A stretch of DNA of 34,772 bases, from NCBI GenBank assembly GCA_937881575.1, contig CALGEI010000162.1:1-34772 (forward strand), written 5' to 3'. The DNA is from an uncultured Flavobacteriales bacterium (lineage in GTDB: Bacteria > Bacteroidota > Bacteroidia > Flavobacteriales_D > Sanyastnellaceae). The notes below the pieces were generated by a model that had not been told where the DNA came from, did no database searches, and saw only the letters and a program-made list of their open reading frames with translations. Each line of letters starts with the position of its first letter. Positions within the stretch are counted from its first letter, which is position 1. The position numbers were made by a program, and so were the translations under genes. Of this stretch, positions 7,828 through 16,737 are shown one piece after another.

Positions 7828-8376
7828 TTAATTCCCAGCCTCAGCTTTTGCAATCTCTAGATCTAAAAGAGCCTCAATTTCTTTAAGCGATTGTTTTGAG
7901 ATCTTATTGTCTAATCTCGCCTGCTTTTTCATGTGGCGATACATGCTGGACTTCTTGATTTCAAAAGCAACGTACACGGTATATGAGCCAGCGTCATTCA
8001 GGTATTTTTCAGAGCCCAAATTCCTCAAATCAGTGAGCTGTGTCCTTGTGATTTCTCGAGCGAGAGTTTCAAATCGCGTCATGGCTTCGTCCACATATTC
8101 GCCTGAGACATTTCGTTGGTAATCATCTGTAACCACTTCAAAATGTGTCTGAACTTGTTGTGCAATGGATTGACGGGCTTTTAATTCTGCCTGACTTTGA
8201 GCAACACCGTCCATTTTACTTGCCCCCTTTCCGACTCCACGATAGAACCGCTGATTGGACTCATATTTTGATCCGGAAAATGGCTCTTTCACTGTTTTTC
8301 CCAATGGATTTTCAGCACATCCAATAAAAAGAAGCAAAGCAGAAGCCCAACCGAAAAGAGAAAGTTTTAGACGCAT
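7828..8376 (-). CDS. LPP20-like lipoprotein
   Basis: The 182-residue protein starts at the ATG whose product has a lipoprotein signal peptide (LSLFGWASALLLFIGC; lipidated Cys at residue 20). An ATG 27 bases upstream (8403) would spoil the short n-region. The mature part has the RGVGKGASKM segment, the helical AELKARQSIAQQV stretch and YTVYVAFEIKK typical of the LPP20 family of outer-membrane lipoproteins, whose molecular role is unclear. The C-terminal third is highly charged and helical. It converges on msrA with 25 bases between the stops and diverges from the pirin gene. Confidence 0.72.
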   Translation of the reverse strand: MRLKLSLFGWASALLLFIGCAENPLGKTVKEPFSGSKYESNQRFYRGVGKGASKMDGVAQSQAELKARQSIAQQVQTHFEVVTDDYQRNVSGEYVDEAMTRFETLAREITRTQLTDLRNLGSEKYLNDAGSYTVYVAFEIKKSSMYRHMKKQARLDNKISKQSLKEIEALLDLEIAKAEAGN

Positions 8377-8442
8377 GGCGCGAGTTGTTAGCGTTTGAAG
8401 CAATTTGCATCCAAGATGCGAAAGTCATGCCAAAGTTCTATG

Positions 8443-8450
8443 TAAATTTG
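8443..8450 (+). promoter_or_regulatory. Possible -7 promoter element of the pirin gene
   Basis: TAAATTTG exactly matches the Bacteroidota -7 consensus TAnnTTTG and ends 17 bases before the ATG at 8468. No TTG was found at the expected -33 position, so this rests on one element only. Confidence 0.42.
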
Positions 8451-8467
8451 TTTGAATCATTCATGGA

Positions 8468-9331
8468 ATGCATCCATTTCAAATTAAAATCCGGAAAGCA
8501 GGCTTTTTGACTCTTTCGATATGTTTGTTTTCGATGATGCCTCTTGGTGAATATGGATTCAAGCTACAGGACGATCAGATCAATCACCGGGGAACATTCG
8601 CTCAAACCATGGAGAAAAAGCCGGAGTACATTTTACATGATGCCTCGTCCCGAGGACATGCCGATCATGGCTGGTTGAATACCTACCATTCATTTAGCTT
8701 CGCACAATGGCATGACCCAATGAGGATGCACTTCGGTGCGTTGCGGGTATTGAACGATGACTTTGTATCTGCTGGAAATGGATTTGGGAAGCACCCCCAT
8801 GACAACATGGAAATCATCAGCATTCCATTGGAAGGGAGTCTAAGACATGAGGACAGCATGGGGACTGCGGCGGTTATCGCCAAAGGAGATGTGCAGATTA
8901 TGACAGCTGGAACCGGCATTCTTCATTCAGAAAAAAACAACAGTTCCATTGACCCTGTTCGATTTTTGCAAATCTGGGTGTTTCCCAACGAAAAAGACTT
9001 AACTCCACGGTATGAGCAACAAACCTTCAAGCCAGAGGCTGAGCACAATGACTTTCTTTGTGTTGTCAGTCCCACAGGGGAAGAAGGCATACGAATTCAT
9101 CAAGATGCCTGGTTTCATTTAGGTACATGGGACAAGGGCTACAATCAAACGTATGAGATTAAACGCTCAGGTCAAGGCGTTTATGTGTTTGTCCTTGAAG
9201 GGAGTATTGAAATAGATGGTCATTCGTTAAATCGGCGTGATGCCATGGGCATATCAGGAGCTGAAATGGTGAACGTATCGGCTACATCAGATTCGCGGTT
9301 CTTACTCATGGACATCCCCATGGAATGGTAG
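8468..9331 (+). CDS. Pirin family protein with an unusual hydrophobic N-terminal extension
   Basis: Residues 48-287 form a complete pirin bicupin: RGHADHGWLNTYHSFSF, FGALRVLNDD, the metal-binding FGKHPHDNMEIISIPLEG (H109, H111) and a later GILHSEKN supplying further ligands. Bacterial pirins bind Fe and some have quercetin 2,3-dioxygenase activity; the natural substrate here is unknown. The ATG at 8468 gives 287 residues with an N-terminal segment that looks like a signal peptide or anchor (basic residues then GFLTLSICLFSMM). The ATG at 8609 would give the usual cytoplasmic length of 240. The promoter element at 8443-8450 favours the longer form, but this is unresolved. Confidence 0.88.
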   Translation: MHPFQIKIRKAGFLTLSICLFSMMPLGEYGFKLQDDQINHRGTFAQTMEKKPEYILHDASSRGHADHGWLNTYHSFSFAQWHDPMRMHFGALRVLNDDFVSAGNGFGKHPHDNMEIISIPLEGSLRHEDSMGTAAVIAKGDVQIMTAGTGILHSEKNNSSIDPVRFLQIWVFPNEKDLTPRYEQQTFKPEAEHNDFLCVVSPTGEEGIRIHQDAWFHLGTWDKGYNQTYEIKRSGQGVYVFVLEGSIEIDGHSLNRRDAMGISGAEMVNVSATSDSRFLLMDIPMEW

Positions 9332-9332
9332 A

Positions 9333-9896
9333 ATGCGCATGAATTTGATCCCTCAAAAAATAAAAAAAAGGGTTGCCCATTATGTGTTGCAATTCAGTCC
9401 AAAGGTGGAACGATTGCGCCGAGGGTCTTCCCTCCGTCAGATGCAGTCTATGGTCATTCTTTACACGGATACGGACGAGGCGAAATACAAGCTGGTCCGT
9501 GACATAGCCACGTACATCAAAAAAGAATTCGGTGTGAAACGTGTGATGCGGGTTGCATTTATAGACGAAGAAAGCAAATTCATTCCTGCTTGGCACCTCA
9601 GGAAACTGGAAGCAGATTACTTCTGTAAATCTGATTTGAACTGGTTTGGAAGACCTGTGAGCAATGTCGAGCCTCTGTTACACGAGCCATTTGATGTCTT
9701 GATTCATTTTGACCCGGATGAATCGGTCGCACTTGATTTTTTCGTCATGGCTTCAAAGGCAAAGATGAAAGTGAGCAACCATTCTAAATTGCGCAAGAAA
9801 GATTATGACATTCTATTGCCGCCCACCCAAGGTGATAATTGGAGACAGCGCAATCACCGAATCATTCAGTTCTTAGCCGAATCTCCACTTTCATGA
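9333..9896 (+). CDS. DUF6913-like conserved protein
   Basis: The 187-residue protein has no signal peptide. A basic N-terminal helix (about 1-36) precedes an alternating strand/helix region, with segments such as SMVILYTDTDE, FGVKRVMRVAFIDE, SKSDLNWFG-like residues and FDVLIHFDPDES. This pattern matches an uncharacterised Bacteroidota family, which I recall as DUF6913 and as commonly lying next to dapA. No catalytic motif can be named. It begins one base after the pirin stop, and its TGA overlaps the start of the next gene (ATGA at 9893-9896), so the pair is translationally coupled. A second ATG at 9339 is an equally possible start. Confidence 0.7.
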   Translation: MRMNLIPQKIKKRVAHYVLQFSPKVERLRRGSSLRQMQSMVILYTDTDEAKYKLVRDIATYIKKEFGVKRVMRVAFIDEESKFIPAWHLRKLEADYFCKSDLNWFGRPVSNVEPLLHEPFDVLIHFDPDESVALDFFVMASKAKMKVSNHSKLRKKDYDILLPPTQGDNWRQRNHRIIQFLAESPLS

Positions 9897-10816
9897 ACAC
9901 AGAATTGAATTCCATCTTGTGTGGCCAAGGCGTTTCGCTTGTGACGCCATTTAACTCCGCGGGAGAAGTGGATTTCCCTTCGTTGGAAAAACTCGTCAAT
10001 CGATGCATCTCCGGTGACGCTGATTACCTCCTAACTTTGGGACCTTCTTCGGAATGTTCGCTTTTGAACATTGAAGAACAAAACCGCATCCTTGAATTTG
10101 TGGTTGAAATCAACAATGGGGTCAAGCCCCTCATTGCTGGAATTTCGAGTTCTGACACGCGGTCAGCTGTTCAGCGAATTGCCACCATGTCCATGACGCA
10201 TGTTTCGGGCGTGTTCTGTGCGGCATCAAATCCTGTTGCGTCTTCTCAATCTGGACACATAGGGCATTTCCGTTCGATCGCAGAAGCTTCTTCCTTGCCT
10301 ATTCTGATTCAAAATTCAGCTGAGTCATTGGCCAATTCCATGTCGGTTGAAACGATATTGACATTGGCTAGAGAACCCAAGATTGTTGGATTGGTTGAAT
10401 GTTCTGGTAACGTGGCACTCAATGGAGCTCTATTGCGCAGTCGTCCCAAGGGTTTTTCCATTCTTTCAGGAAGAGATGTTATGACATTGCCTTTGCTTGC
10501 ATTGGGAGTAGATGGAGCGATCACGAGTTTGGGCAATGCGTTTGGCAAATCATTGGGCGCTATGACGCACCAGATGCTTTTCGGCTCTGTCAATGAAGCG
10601 CGCGAGGTCCATCATACATTCGCGCCTCTCATGCACATTCTTGAAATGGAGGGCGCACCCACGGGCATCAAAACTGTGTTAGCGCATTTAGGGCTTTGCG
10701 ATTCGCGTGTTCGCCTTCCGAATACGCCAGTTTCGGAAAGCACAAAAATGGCGCTTTACAGAGCGATCGCTGATCTCCCTCAAGAAGCGCTCAATAGGCA
10801 AGAAATAGTAGCTTAG
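9893..10816 (+). CDS. Dihydrodipicolinate-synthase homologue lacking catalytic residues
   Basis: The 307-residue protein has the DapA/N-acetylneuraminate-lyase TIM-barrel layout: GVSLVTPF at 13-20, SGRDVMTLPLLALGVDGAI, and EGAPTGIKTVL near the C-terminus. The residues that define the chemistry are replaced. The Schiff-base lysine of the usual IVGIKEASG is V168 (reads IVGLVECSG). The tyrosine of LYNVP is Q140 (reads LIQNS). The GTTGE phosphate-like loop is GPSSE (50-54). The reading frame is intact with normal length, so this is not simple decay. It may be a non-aldolase relative, a structural or regulatory paralogue, or a recently inactivated dapA. The function should not be assumed to be lysine biosynthesis. 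Confidence 0.85.
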   Translation: MNTELNSILCGQGVSLVTPFNSAGEVDFPSLEKLVNRCISGDADYLLTLGPSSECSLLNIEEQNRILEFVVEINNGVKPLIAGISSSDTRSAVQRIATMSMTHVSGVFCAASNPVASSQSGHIGHFRSIAEASSLPILIQNSAESLANSMSVETILTLAREPKIVGLVECSGNVALNGALLRSRPKGFSILSGRDVMTLPLLALGVDGAITSLGNAFGKSLGAMTHQMLFGSVNEAREVHHTFAPLMHILEMEGAPTGIKTVLAHLGLCDSRVRLPNTPVSESTKMALYRAIADLPQEALNRQEIVA

Positions 10817-10821
10817 TCTGA

Positions 10822-11808
10822 TTAAGAAGCTTCAACGGTCAAACGTCCCATCACAGTTTCTGCTTTTTGCAAGATGGCTTCAGCATTGAGGCCGTACTTG
10901 GCCATTAATTGGGCGGGTGTTCCACTTTCTCCGAACGAGTCATTGACGGCCACTTGCTCCATGGGCACTGGGTGATGCGATGCGAGAAGTTGAGCGACCT
11001 GAGAGCCTAGACCACCAATTCGCTGGTGCTCCTCAGCAGTCACGATACAGCCGGTGCGTTTGACAGAATCTAACAACGTTTTTCCATCAAGCGGTTTAAC
11101 GGTATGCACGTTGATCACTTCAGCTTTGATTCCACGAGCTTCCAAAGTAAGGGCCGCCTCCATCGCTTCCCAAACGAGATGGCCCGTTGCTGCAATGGTG
11201 ACGTCATTGCCTTCGGTTAATGTCTGAGCCTTTCCGATTTCAAAGGGGCTGTCTGGGCGTAAGAACATGGGGACTGCAGGCCTTCCAAATCGAAGGTAAA
11301 CGGGGCCATGAAAATCCGCAATCGCTTCTGTAGCCATTTTCGTTTGAGAATAATCTGCTGGACAGATGACGGTCATATTGGGCAACATCGCCATCATCCC
11401 CATGTCCTCAAGTATTTGATGCGTAGCGCCATCCTCACCCAGTGTCAACCCTGCGTGCGACGCGCAAATTTTGACGTTCTTCTCTGAATACGCTATGGAT
11501 TGACGGATTTGGTCGTAAACCCTTCCTGTAGAGAAGTTGGCAAACGTGCCTGTAAACGGAATCTTGCCTCCGATCGTCATTCCCGCAGCCAATCCCATCA
11601 TGTTCGCTTCAGCGATTCCCACCTGAAAAAAGCGCTCAGGAAAAGCCTTTTGAAAATCCCCCATTTTTAATGAGCCCGTCAGGTCAGCGCACAAGGCCAC
11701 TACATTTTTATTGTGCTTCCCTGCTTCAAGAAGTCCGGCTCCGAAGCCGCTGCGGGTATCCTTTTTTTCACTCGGTTCGGTGGTAAGGATGTATCGTGAA
11801 TTAACCAT
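10822..11808 (-). CDS. Transketolase, C-terminal subunit
   Basis: The 328-residue protein contains the transketolase pyrimidine-binding domain ([42 protein letters not shown]) and the C-terminal domain. It is the partner of the N-terminal half at 13227-14078; together they transfer two-carbon units in the pentose phosphate pathway. The ATG at 11808 was chosen because it begins right before conserved sequence; the frame is open to 11949 but that extension overlaps the VWA gene and has no homology-like sequence. The start overlaps the VWA stop by eight bases (ATGGTTAA read on the minus strand). It converges with the DapA-like gene, with five bases between the stops. Confidence 0.93.
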   Translation of the reverse strand: MVNSRYILTTEPSEKKDTRSGFGAGLLEAGKHNKNVVALCADLTGSLKMGDFQKAFPERFFQVGIAEANMMGLAAGMTIGGKIPFTGTFANFSTGRVYDQIRQSIAYSEKNVKICASHAGLTLGEDGATHQILEDMGMMAMLPNMTVICPADYSQTKMATEAIADFHGPVYLRFGRPAVPMFLRPDSPFEIGKAQTLTEGNDVTIAATGHLVWEAMEAALTLEARGIKAEVINVHTVKPLDGKTLLDSVKRTGCIVTAEEHQRIGGLGSQVAQLLASHHPVPMEQVAVNDSFGESGTPAQLMAKYGLNAEAILQKAETVMGRLTVEAS

Positions 11809-13210
11809 GAATGGATAGATGGTGGGTTTTTCTCGAAATAATCGAGAATTTCTTTTGAACTGAATAGTCGGACGATTGAGCCGATCGCGCACGAAATAAC
11901 AACGTGTAATTTCCTGGTTGTAACAAAAGCCGCGCAGAAGGGTTTCCAATATCGAATTTGTAGACGACTACACCTTCTTCCGAGAGAATGGTTCCATAAC
12001 CCGATGTTGTTGCATCCAGTTGCAAGTATCCCGGCTGTGAAATAATGACTGGAGCGATTTGATCTTTCCGAACGACAACTTCTCGAATCCAGGTAGGGGG
12101 GGCCGTAGGAAAATACACGTCATACGTTCCTGATAAGAATTTGACCGCCTTATTCAATTCAAAAGAATGAACAGGTTGCTTGGATTTCGAATCCGTAACC
12201 AACACCAGCATGTCGCCATATTCATTGCTTTCACCACGGGAAAACTCAGCCCGCAAAGAGCCTTGCTCAACGTTTTCGAATTCAATGACATTGTGATTCC
12301 TGGCATTGAATCGAATCGAGTCCCGGAATAACGGTGGGAGTGTATGGACCGTAATGTTGTATGACGGCACGGGATCAATGTGCAAGGTGTCTGGAACGAA
12401 GTTTTGATTCAACGTGTGAATGAATTGCTGCAATGCCTGTCCGGAGTGACGGTCTCGGAGCGTGACCGCAACATTGGTCTCATGCATTCCATCTCGAGTC
12501 AACAAGTCAATTTCGTAAGTGGTATCGTGCATAGCTTGTTCAATGACGATGTCAAGCACTTCGCGAAAAGTTTCGGCATCAGTGGCGTCGAAGAAATTCC
12601 CAACACACCGGAAGGTTTCTTTGAATTGCTCTTCAAGTCCAATGCCGATGATAAACGGCTTGACGATGATTCCACGTTCTTGAAGCATTTGAGAAACAGC
12701 ACAAGGGTCTTCGTCACACGCTTCAATGCCATCGGTTATAAGCACAATGACTTTCCTGCCATCACCCGGAGGAAAGTCCTCAGCAGCGCGTTCCAACGAT
12801 CGCGCAATGGGAGTCGTGCCTCTTGCCTGAATGCGCGACAAAGCCCGCTTTACCACTAAGTTATTGCCCGTAGAAAATGGAACAACCAATTCGGTATCAT
12901 CACAGTCTTGTTTGCCGGGAATAAACTTGGTTTGGTGTCCATAAACACGCAGCCCCAGTTGCAATCCAGGAATTCCATACAGCTCATTGAGCGATTCTGA
13001 CAAAAGTTGGGTTGCAACCGTGATTTTACGATTGCCTTCCCAAAATGCATTCATGCTATTCGACGCATCAAAGACAAATAGAATTTGTGTGTCATCAACC
13101 AACTCCTCCTGAGCAAGAGGAACAATTGGAGCTAACAGCCCAACCAAGGTCATTGTCAGAAAACAATGCACCTTAAAAGGATTTACTGAAAACACCTTCT
13201 CTTGAATCAT
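11801..13210 (-). CDS. Secreted von Willebrand factor A domain protein
   Basis: The 469-residue protein has a signal peptide (hydrophobic residues 16-33, likely cleaved near PLAQ) followed by a VWA domain (about 42-220) with an intact MIDAS: DASNS at 48-52, RGTTP further on, and ITDG. The rest (about 225-469) is beta-rich, with repeated short strands that look like Ig/carboxypeptidase-regulatory-type modules, though I cannot name them. VWA domains bind protein ligands through a divalent metal. The gene sits between the two transketolase halves, 16 bases after the first and overlapping the second, so it should be translated from the same mRNA. Its link to transketolase is not obvious. Confidence 0.88.
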   Translation of the reverse strand: MIQEKVFSVNPFKVHCFLTMTLVGLLAPIVPLAQEELVDDTQILFVFDASNSMNAFWEGNRKITVATQLLSESLNELYGIPGLQLGLRVYGHQTKFIPGKQDCDDTELVVPFSTGNNLVVKRALSRIQARGTTPIARSLERAAEDFPPGDGRKVIVLITDGIEACDEDPCAVSQMLQERGIIVKPFIIGIGLEEQFKETFRCVGNFFDATDAETFREVLDIVIEQAMHDTTYEIDLLTRDGMHETNVAVTLRDRHSGQALQQFIHTLNQNFVPDTLHIDPVPSYNITVHTLPPLFRDSIRFNARNHNVIEFENVEQGSLRAEFSRGESNEYGDMLVLVTDSKSKQPVHSFELNKAVKFLSGTYDVYFPTAPPTWIREVVVRKDQIAPVIISQPGYLQLDATTSGYGTILSEEGVVVYKFDIGNPSARLLLQPGNYTLLFRARSAQSSDYSVQKKFSIISRKTHHLSIHG

Positions 13211-13226
13211 GTGCGGGATGAACGTC

Positions 13227-14078
13227 TCAATAGTCGCCCAATGTTTGATCTAACTGGCTGAGGGCAGCTTCCAATTGATCGTCATTCGGCGCAATGCCAT
13301 GCCACTTATGTGTGCCTTCCATAAAGTCGACGCCCTTGCCCATGCTTGTTTTCATCAAAACGACCGTCGGTTTCCCACTTCCTCGATTGGAAAGTCCAGA
13401 GGCGACAGCCTCTCGAAGAGAATCCATGTCATGCCCATCACATTGCAAAACATTCCATCCGAAGGCACTCCATTTGCTGAACAAGTCGCCAAGACTCATC
13501 ACATCTTCTGTGGACCCATCAATTTGCTGTCCATTGCAGTCAATAAAACTGATGATATTGTCAATCTTTCTATGGGCTGCATACATGGCCGCTTCCCAGA
13601 TCTGTCCCTCCTGCAATTCGCCATCTCCATGCAACGTGTAGACGGTGCACGAATCGTCATTGAGCAATTTGGTCTCCGCTGCGCCTAAAGCAACACTCAA
13701 GCCTTGCCCCAAAGAGCCCGATGCTATGCGAATGCCTGGCAAACCTTCCTCTGTCGCTGGATGCCCCTGCAACCGCGAATTGAGCTTCCGAAAAGTCGCT
13801 AATTCTGCTACTGGAAAAAACCCTCTTCGCGCCAGAACACTATACCACACAGGGCTGATGTGGCCATTGGAAAGAAAGAAAAGGTCTTCATCCTTGCCGT
13901 CCATCAGGAAGTTCTCTGCATTGAGCTGCATGACTTCAAAATAAAGGAGCGACAACAAATCCGCACAGCCCAAACTCCCTCCAGGGTGTCCGGATGAAGC
14001 GCCGTGAACCATGCGCACAATGTCCCGGCGAACTTGGGACGCAATAGCAGTCATATCAGAAGGAATCATACGTGTCAT
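13227..14078 (-). CDS. Transketolase, N-terminal subunit
   Basis: The 283-residue protein is the thiamine-diphosphate-binding half of a split transketolase: HGASSGHPGGSLG (25-37), FFLSNGHISPVWY, ASGSLGQGLSVALG and the TPP/Mg motif beginning GDGE at 151-154 and ending at N182. Length is normal for the N-terminal subunit; split transketolases occur in many Bacteroidota and archaea. It is first in a minus-strand run of three genes (N-half, VWA, C-half). The next gene upstream is divergent ychF. No consensus TAnnTTTG promoter was found in the intergenic space. Confidence 0.95.
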   Translation of the reverse strand: MTRMIPSDMTAIASQVRRDIVRMVHGASSGHPGGSLGCADLLSLLYFEVMQLNAENFLMDGKDEDLFFLSNGHISPVWYSVLARRGFFPVAELATFRKLNSRLQGHPATEEGLPGIRIASGSLGQGLSVALGAAETKLLNDDSCTVYTLHGDGELQEGQIWEAAMYAAHRKIDNIISFIDCNGQQIDGSTEDVMSLGDLFSKWSAFGWNVLQCDGHDMDSLREAVASGLSNRGSGKPTVVLMKTSMGKGVDFMEGTHKWHGIAPNDDQLEAALSQLDQTLGDY

Positions 14079-14207
14079 TTTGTTATCCTAACGCGATGCG
14101 AATCTACCTCGCTATGTATCGGAACGATGGATATTGTGAACAAAGTGTTTGAAAGCAAAATTGTTCTGTGAGGCTTACCTTCGCGCACGACTAAAAAATA
14201 GATTTAC

Positions 14208-15305
14208 ATGGCACTCAAATGTGGTATTGTCGGATTGCCCAACGTTGGCAAATCGACTCTTTTCAATTGCCTTTCAAATGCAAAGGCACAAAGTGCCAAC
14301 TTTCCTTTTTGCACCATTGAGCCCAATGTGGGAGTGATCACGGTTCCAGACCCTCGATTGGAAGCACTCACCAACATCGTCAAGCCTCAAAATGTCGTGC
14401 CTACGACTGTGGAGATCGTTGACATTGCTGGCTTGGTCAAGGGGGCTAGCAAAGGGGAGGGCTTAGGCAATAAGTTTCTAGGAAACATTCGAGAAACTGA
14501 CGCCATACTCCATGTATTGCGTTGTTTCGATGACGGAAATGTTGTCCACGTAGATGGCAGTGTTGATCCCATTCGCGACAAAGAGGTCATTGATATGGAG
14601 CTTCAACTCAAAGACTTGGAAACGGTAGAAAGTCGTGCTCTCAAGATCAAGAAGGTAGCTGCCACAGGTGATAAGGACGCATCTAAAGCCTATGGGTTCT
14701 ATGAGAAAGTTCAAGGTGTTTTGTCCGAAGGAAAGTCAGCACGAGCAATGACTTTAGAAGAACATGAAGAGCCTCTCATGAAGGATTTGCAGCTCTTAAC
14801 GGCGAAGCCTGTTCTTTATGTCTGCAATGTTGAGGAAAGCGCTGTAGTGAATGGTAATAACCACGTGGAACGCGTCAAAGTCGTTGCGGAAGCTGAAGGT
14901 GCAACAGTCATGATTATCGGAGCAGCCATAGAAGCGGATATTGCTGAATTGGAGGACCCTGAAGAAAGAGCGCTGTTTTTGGAAGATATTGGATTGAGTG
15001 AGCCTGGAGTTGCCCAACTCATTCAGAAGGCCTACCAACTGCTTCAATTGCAAACCTATTTCACTGCTGGAGAAAAGGAGGTGAGGGCTTGGACATTCCC
15101 AATGGGCGCCACAGCGCCGCAAGCTGCCGGAGTCATACACACGGACTTTCAAAAAGGATTTATCCGTGCTGAAGTCATGGCGTACGATGATTTTGTCTCC
15201 ATGGGATCTGAGGCTGCTGTTAAGGAAGCTGGAAAGCTTTCGATTGAGGGCAAGGAATACATTGTCCAAGACGGGGACATCATGCACTTCAGATTCAATG
15301 TTTAA
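14208..15305 (+). CDS. ychF: YchF/OLA1-type ATPase
   Basis: The 365-residue P-loop protein has G1 GLPNVGKST at 9-17, a [11 protein letters not shown]3-type segment, and the C-terminal TGS domain ([13 protein letters not shown], then [16 protein letters not shown]). YchF belongs to the Obg-like GTPase family but prefers ATP. It binds ribosomes and is linked to translation and oxidative-stress control. Length is typical. The ATG at 14208 precedes the conserved N-terminus exactly. The downstream lipoprotein gene begins two bases after the stop, so the two are probably co-transcribed. Confidence 0.96.
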   Translation: MALKCGIVGLPNVGKSTLFNCLSNAKAQSANFPFCTIEPNVGVITVPDPRLEALTNIVKPQNVVPTTVEIVDIAGLVKGASKGEGLGNKFLGNIRETDAILHVLRCFDDGNVVHVDGSVDPIRDKEVIDMELQLKDLETVESRALKIKKVAATGDKDASKAYGFYEKVQGVLSEGKSARAMTLEEHEEPLMKDLQLLTAKPVLYVCNVEESAVVNGNNHVERVKVVAEAEGATVMIIGAAIEADIAELEDPEERALFLEDIGLSEPGVAQLIQKAYQLLQLQTYFTAGEKEVRAWTFPMGATAPQAAGVIHTDFQKGFIRAEVMAYDDFVSMGSEAAVKEAGKLSIEGKEYIVQDGDIMHFRFNV

Positions 15306-15306
15306 G

Positions 15307-15777
15307 ATGCGAATCGCACTGGCTTGCCTATATGCCACAGGGGTCTTGAGCAGTTGCACGTCATCATCTCCTTCGCCAGGAGCTTTATCCCCCGAAGTGT
15401 CCTTTGGGTTGCCGGTCGAGATTGAGCAGCGCATGGAGAGGCAAGAATCCGCTTGGAATTCAGGCGATATAGGGGCTTTTATGCAGGAAGCCTACTGGCC
15501 TAACGATTCCATGCTTTTCATTGGAAAGCGCGGAATGACATGGGGATATGACGCCACACGCGATAATTACCTCGATAGCTACCCCAATATTGGAGCGATG
15601 GGGACCTTGAAGTTTGACAACAAACATTGGAAATCCTTGGGTTCACACCATGGGCTGCTCGTTGGAGAGTGGCTCCTGATCCGTGGTGACTCTCTGGAGG
15701 ATTTATCCGGGTATTACAGCTTAATTTGGGAGGAAATGAACGGTCGTTGGGTGATTATTGCGGACCATTCTAGTTGA
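15307..15777 (+). CDS. SnoaL/DUF4440-like lipoprotein
   Basis: The 156-residue protein starts with a lipoprotein signal peptide ending in GVLSSC (lipidated C17). The remainder is a single NTF2-like/DUF4440 domain: ERQESAWNSGDIGAFMQ, then YWPNDSMLFIGKRGMTWG, a central DNYLDSYPN and the closing strand GRWVIIADHSS. This fold often serves as a small ligand-binding or enzymatic cone, and no substrate can be deduced. An alternative ATG at 15298 adds three residues and would overlap ychF by eight bases. The rhomboid gene begins seven bases after the stop. Confidence 0.82.
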   Translation: MRIALACLYATGVLSSCTSSSPSPGALSPEVSFGLPVEIEQRMERQESAWNSGDIGAFMQEAYWPNDSMLFIGKRGMTWGYDATRDNYLDSYPNIGAMGTLKFDNKHWKSLGSHHGLLVGEWLLIRGDSLEDLSGYYSLIWEEMNGRWVIIADHSS

Positions 15778-15784
15778 GGAAAAC

Positions 15785-16414
15785 ATGAACATCTTAGGCG
15801 GAATCATAGCTCTGACGGTGGGTGTTTCTTGGTATGCTCAAGACCGGCTGAAAATTAAGGAGAGTCTGCTGTTAAGGCCTTTCAATGTTCTACAGAAAGG
15901 GCAGGCTTATCGCTTGATAACACATGGTTTTGTTCATGGTGATTTCACGCACTTGGCATTCAATATGTTCGTGCTTTGGCAATTTGGATCGATTGTAGAA
16001 TATCGGATGCAACAGGAGTGGTCAGGGGTTGCGTGGCTTGAAGGCTTTCAGCCTTCGTTTTTCGTCCTGTATTTTGGTGGCGTTCTTGCAGCTTCTTTGC
16101 CCGCTTTGTACAAGGAAGGACGCAATCCCCAATACGCTAGTTTGGGCGCAAGTGGAGGTGTAAGTGCCGTCATGATGGCATACATCCTCTTATTTCCCAC
16201 CCATAAATTGCTCCTGTTCTTTGTCATACCGATGCCCGCTTTTATTGCAGGCATTCTATTCTTCGCTTATGAACGATTCATGAATAAAAAAGGTGGGACT
16301 GGAATTGCGCATGACGCACATTTAGTTGGAGCGCTTTATGGCATTGTTTACGTGCTTTTATTGGACCGCTCAACATTGTCTAGACTCTTGGAAGCGTTTT
16401 CGATTCTATTTTAA
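15785..16414 (+). CDS. Rhomboid family intramembrane serine protease
   Basis: The 209-residue protein has about six hydrophobic segments. It carries the rhomboid active site: the serine motif GASG at 121-124 (S123), the histidine in AHDAHLVGALYG (H179), and the HLAFN segment with H56 and N60 that stabilises the oxyanion. Rhomboids cleave transmembrane substrates inside the inner membrane; the substrate is unknown. An upstream in-frame non-ATG start is possible, but the ATG at 15785 begins at the first hydrophobic segment. Its TAA overlaps the stop of the convergent FtsB-like gene by sharing TTAA at 16411-16414. Confidence 0.93.
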   Translation: MNILGGIIALTVGVSWYAQDRLKIKESLLLRPFNVLQKGQAYRLITHGFVHGDFTHLAFNMFVLWQFGSIVEYRMQQEWSGVAWLEGFQPSFFVLYFGGVLAASLPALYKEGRNPQYASLGASGGVSAVMMAYILLFPTHKLLLFFVIPMPAFIAGILFFAYERFMNKKGGTGIAHDAHLVGALYGIVYVLLLDRSTLSRLLEAFSILF

Positions 16415-16737
16415 AACGCATCAGCAACTTGCGTAGGAATGATGCGAAAAACATCTTCATCTGGTCTCTTCATGAAATAGCGTTCCCGCGCGAATCGCTC
16501 AAGTTTCAAAGGATCTGAAGAGAGATCTTGAAGATTCTTCCGCGTCGACTCGATTTGAGCTTCGAAATGTTGGGCTTCTCGATGGTATGAATTCAATTGA
16601 CGTTGACTTTTCATTAAAAATATCAGGTCAATGTCGCTGATAAAGCTCACCCAAAGCAATCCAAACAATCCGGTAATGAAATAACGGTTTTGAATGAACA
16701 ACCAAAAAGAGTTGCTTCGATTAAGCTTCAGAATCAT
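16411..16737 (-). CDS. FtsB/DivIC-like septum formation protein
   Basis: The 108-residue protein has the FtsB/DivIC layout: a short basic N-terminus, one transmembrane helix (about 16-42), a coiled coil (about 43-75) and the conserved C-terminal segment KLERFARERYFMKRPDEDVFRI. Members bridge FtsL and FtsQ-type proteins in the divisome. The start lies 17 bases inside the 3' end of clpC, in another frame, so translation is probably coupled to clpC. The 3' end overlaps the convergent rhomboid gene by four bases. I do not give a gene symbol because FtsB and DivIC cannot be separated by sequence reading alone. Confidence 0.88.
   Translation of the reverse strand: MILKLNRSNSFWLFIQNRYFITGLFGLLWVSFISDIDLIFLMKSQRQLNSYHREAQHFEAQIESTRKNLQDLSSDPLKLERFARERYFMKRPDEDVFRIIPTQVADAF

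Noticed and set aside
11809-11949. N-terminal extension of the transketolase C-half
   Set aside because: The open frame continues upstream, but it overlaps the VWA coding region and has no transketolase-like sequence; the ATG at 11808 fits better.
12380-12859. Plus-strand open frame antisense to the VWA gene
   Set aside because: The VWA gene has a signal peptide, MIDAS and operon context; the antisense product has no recognisable features.
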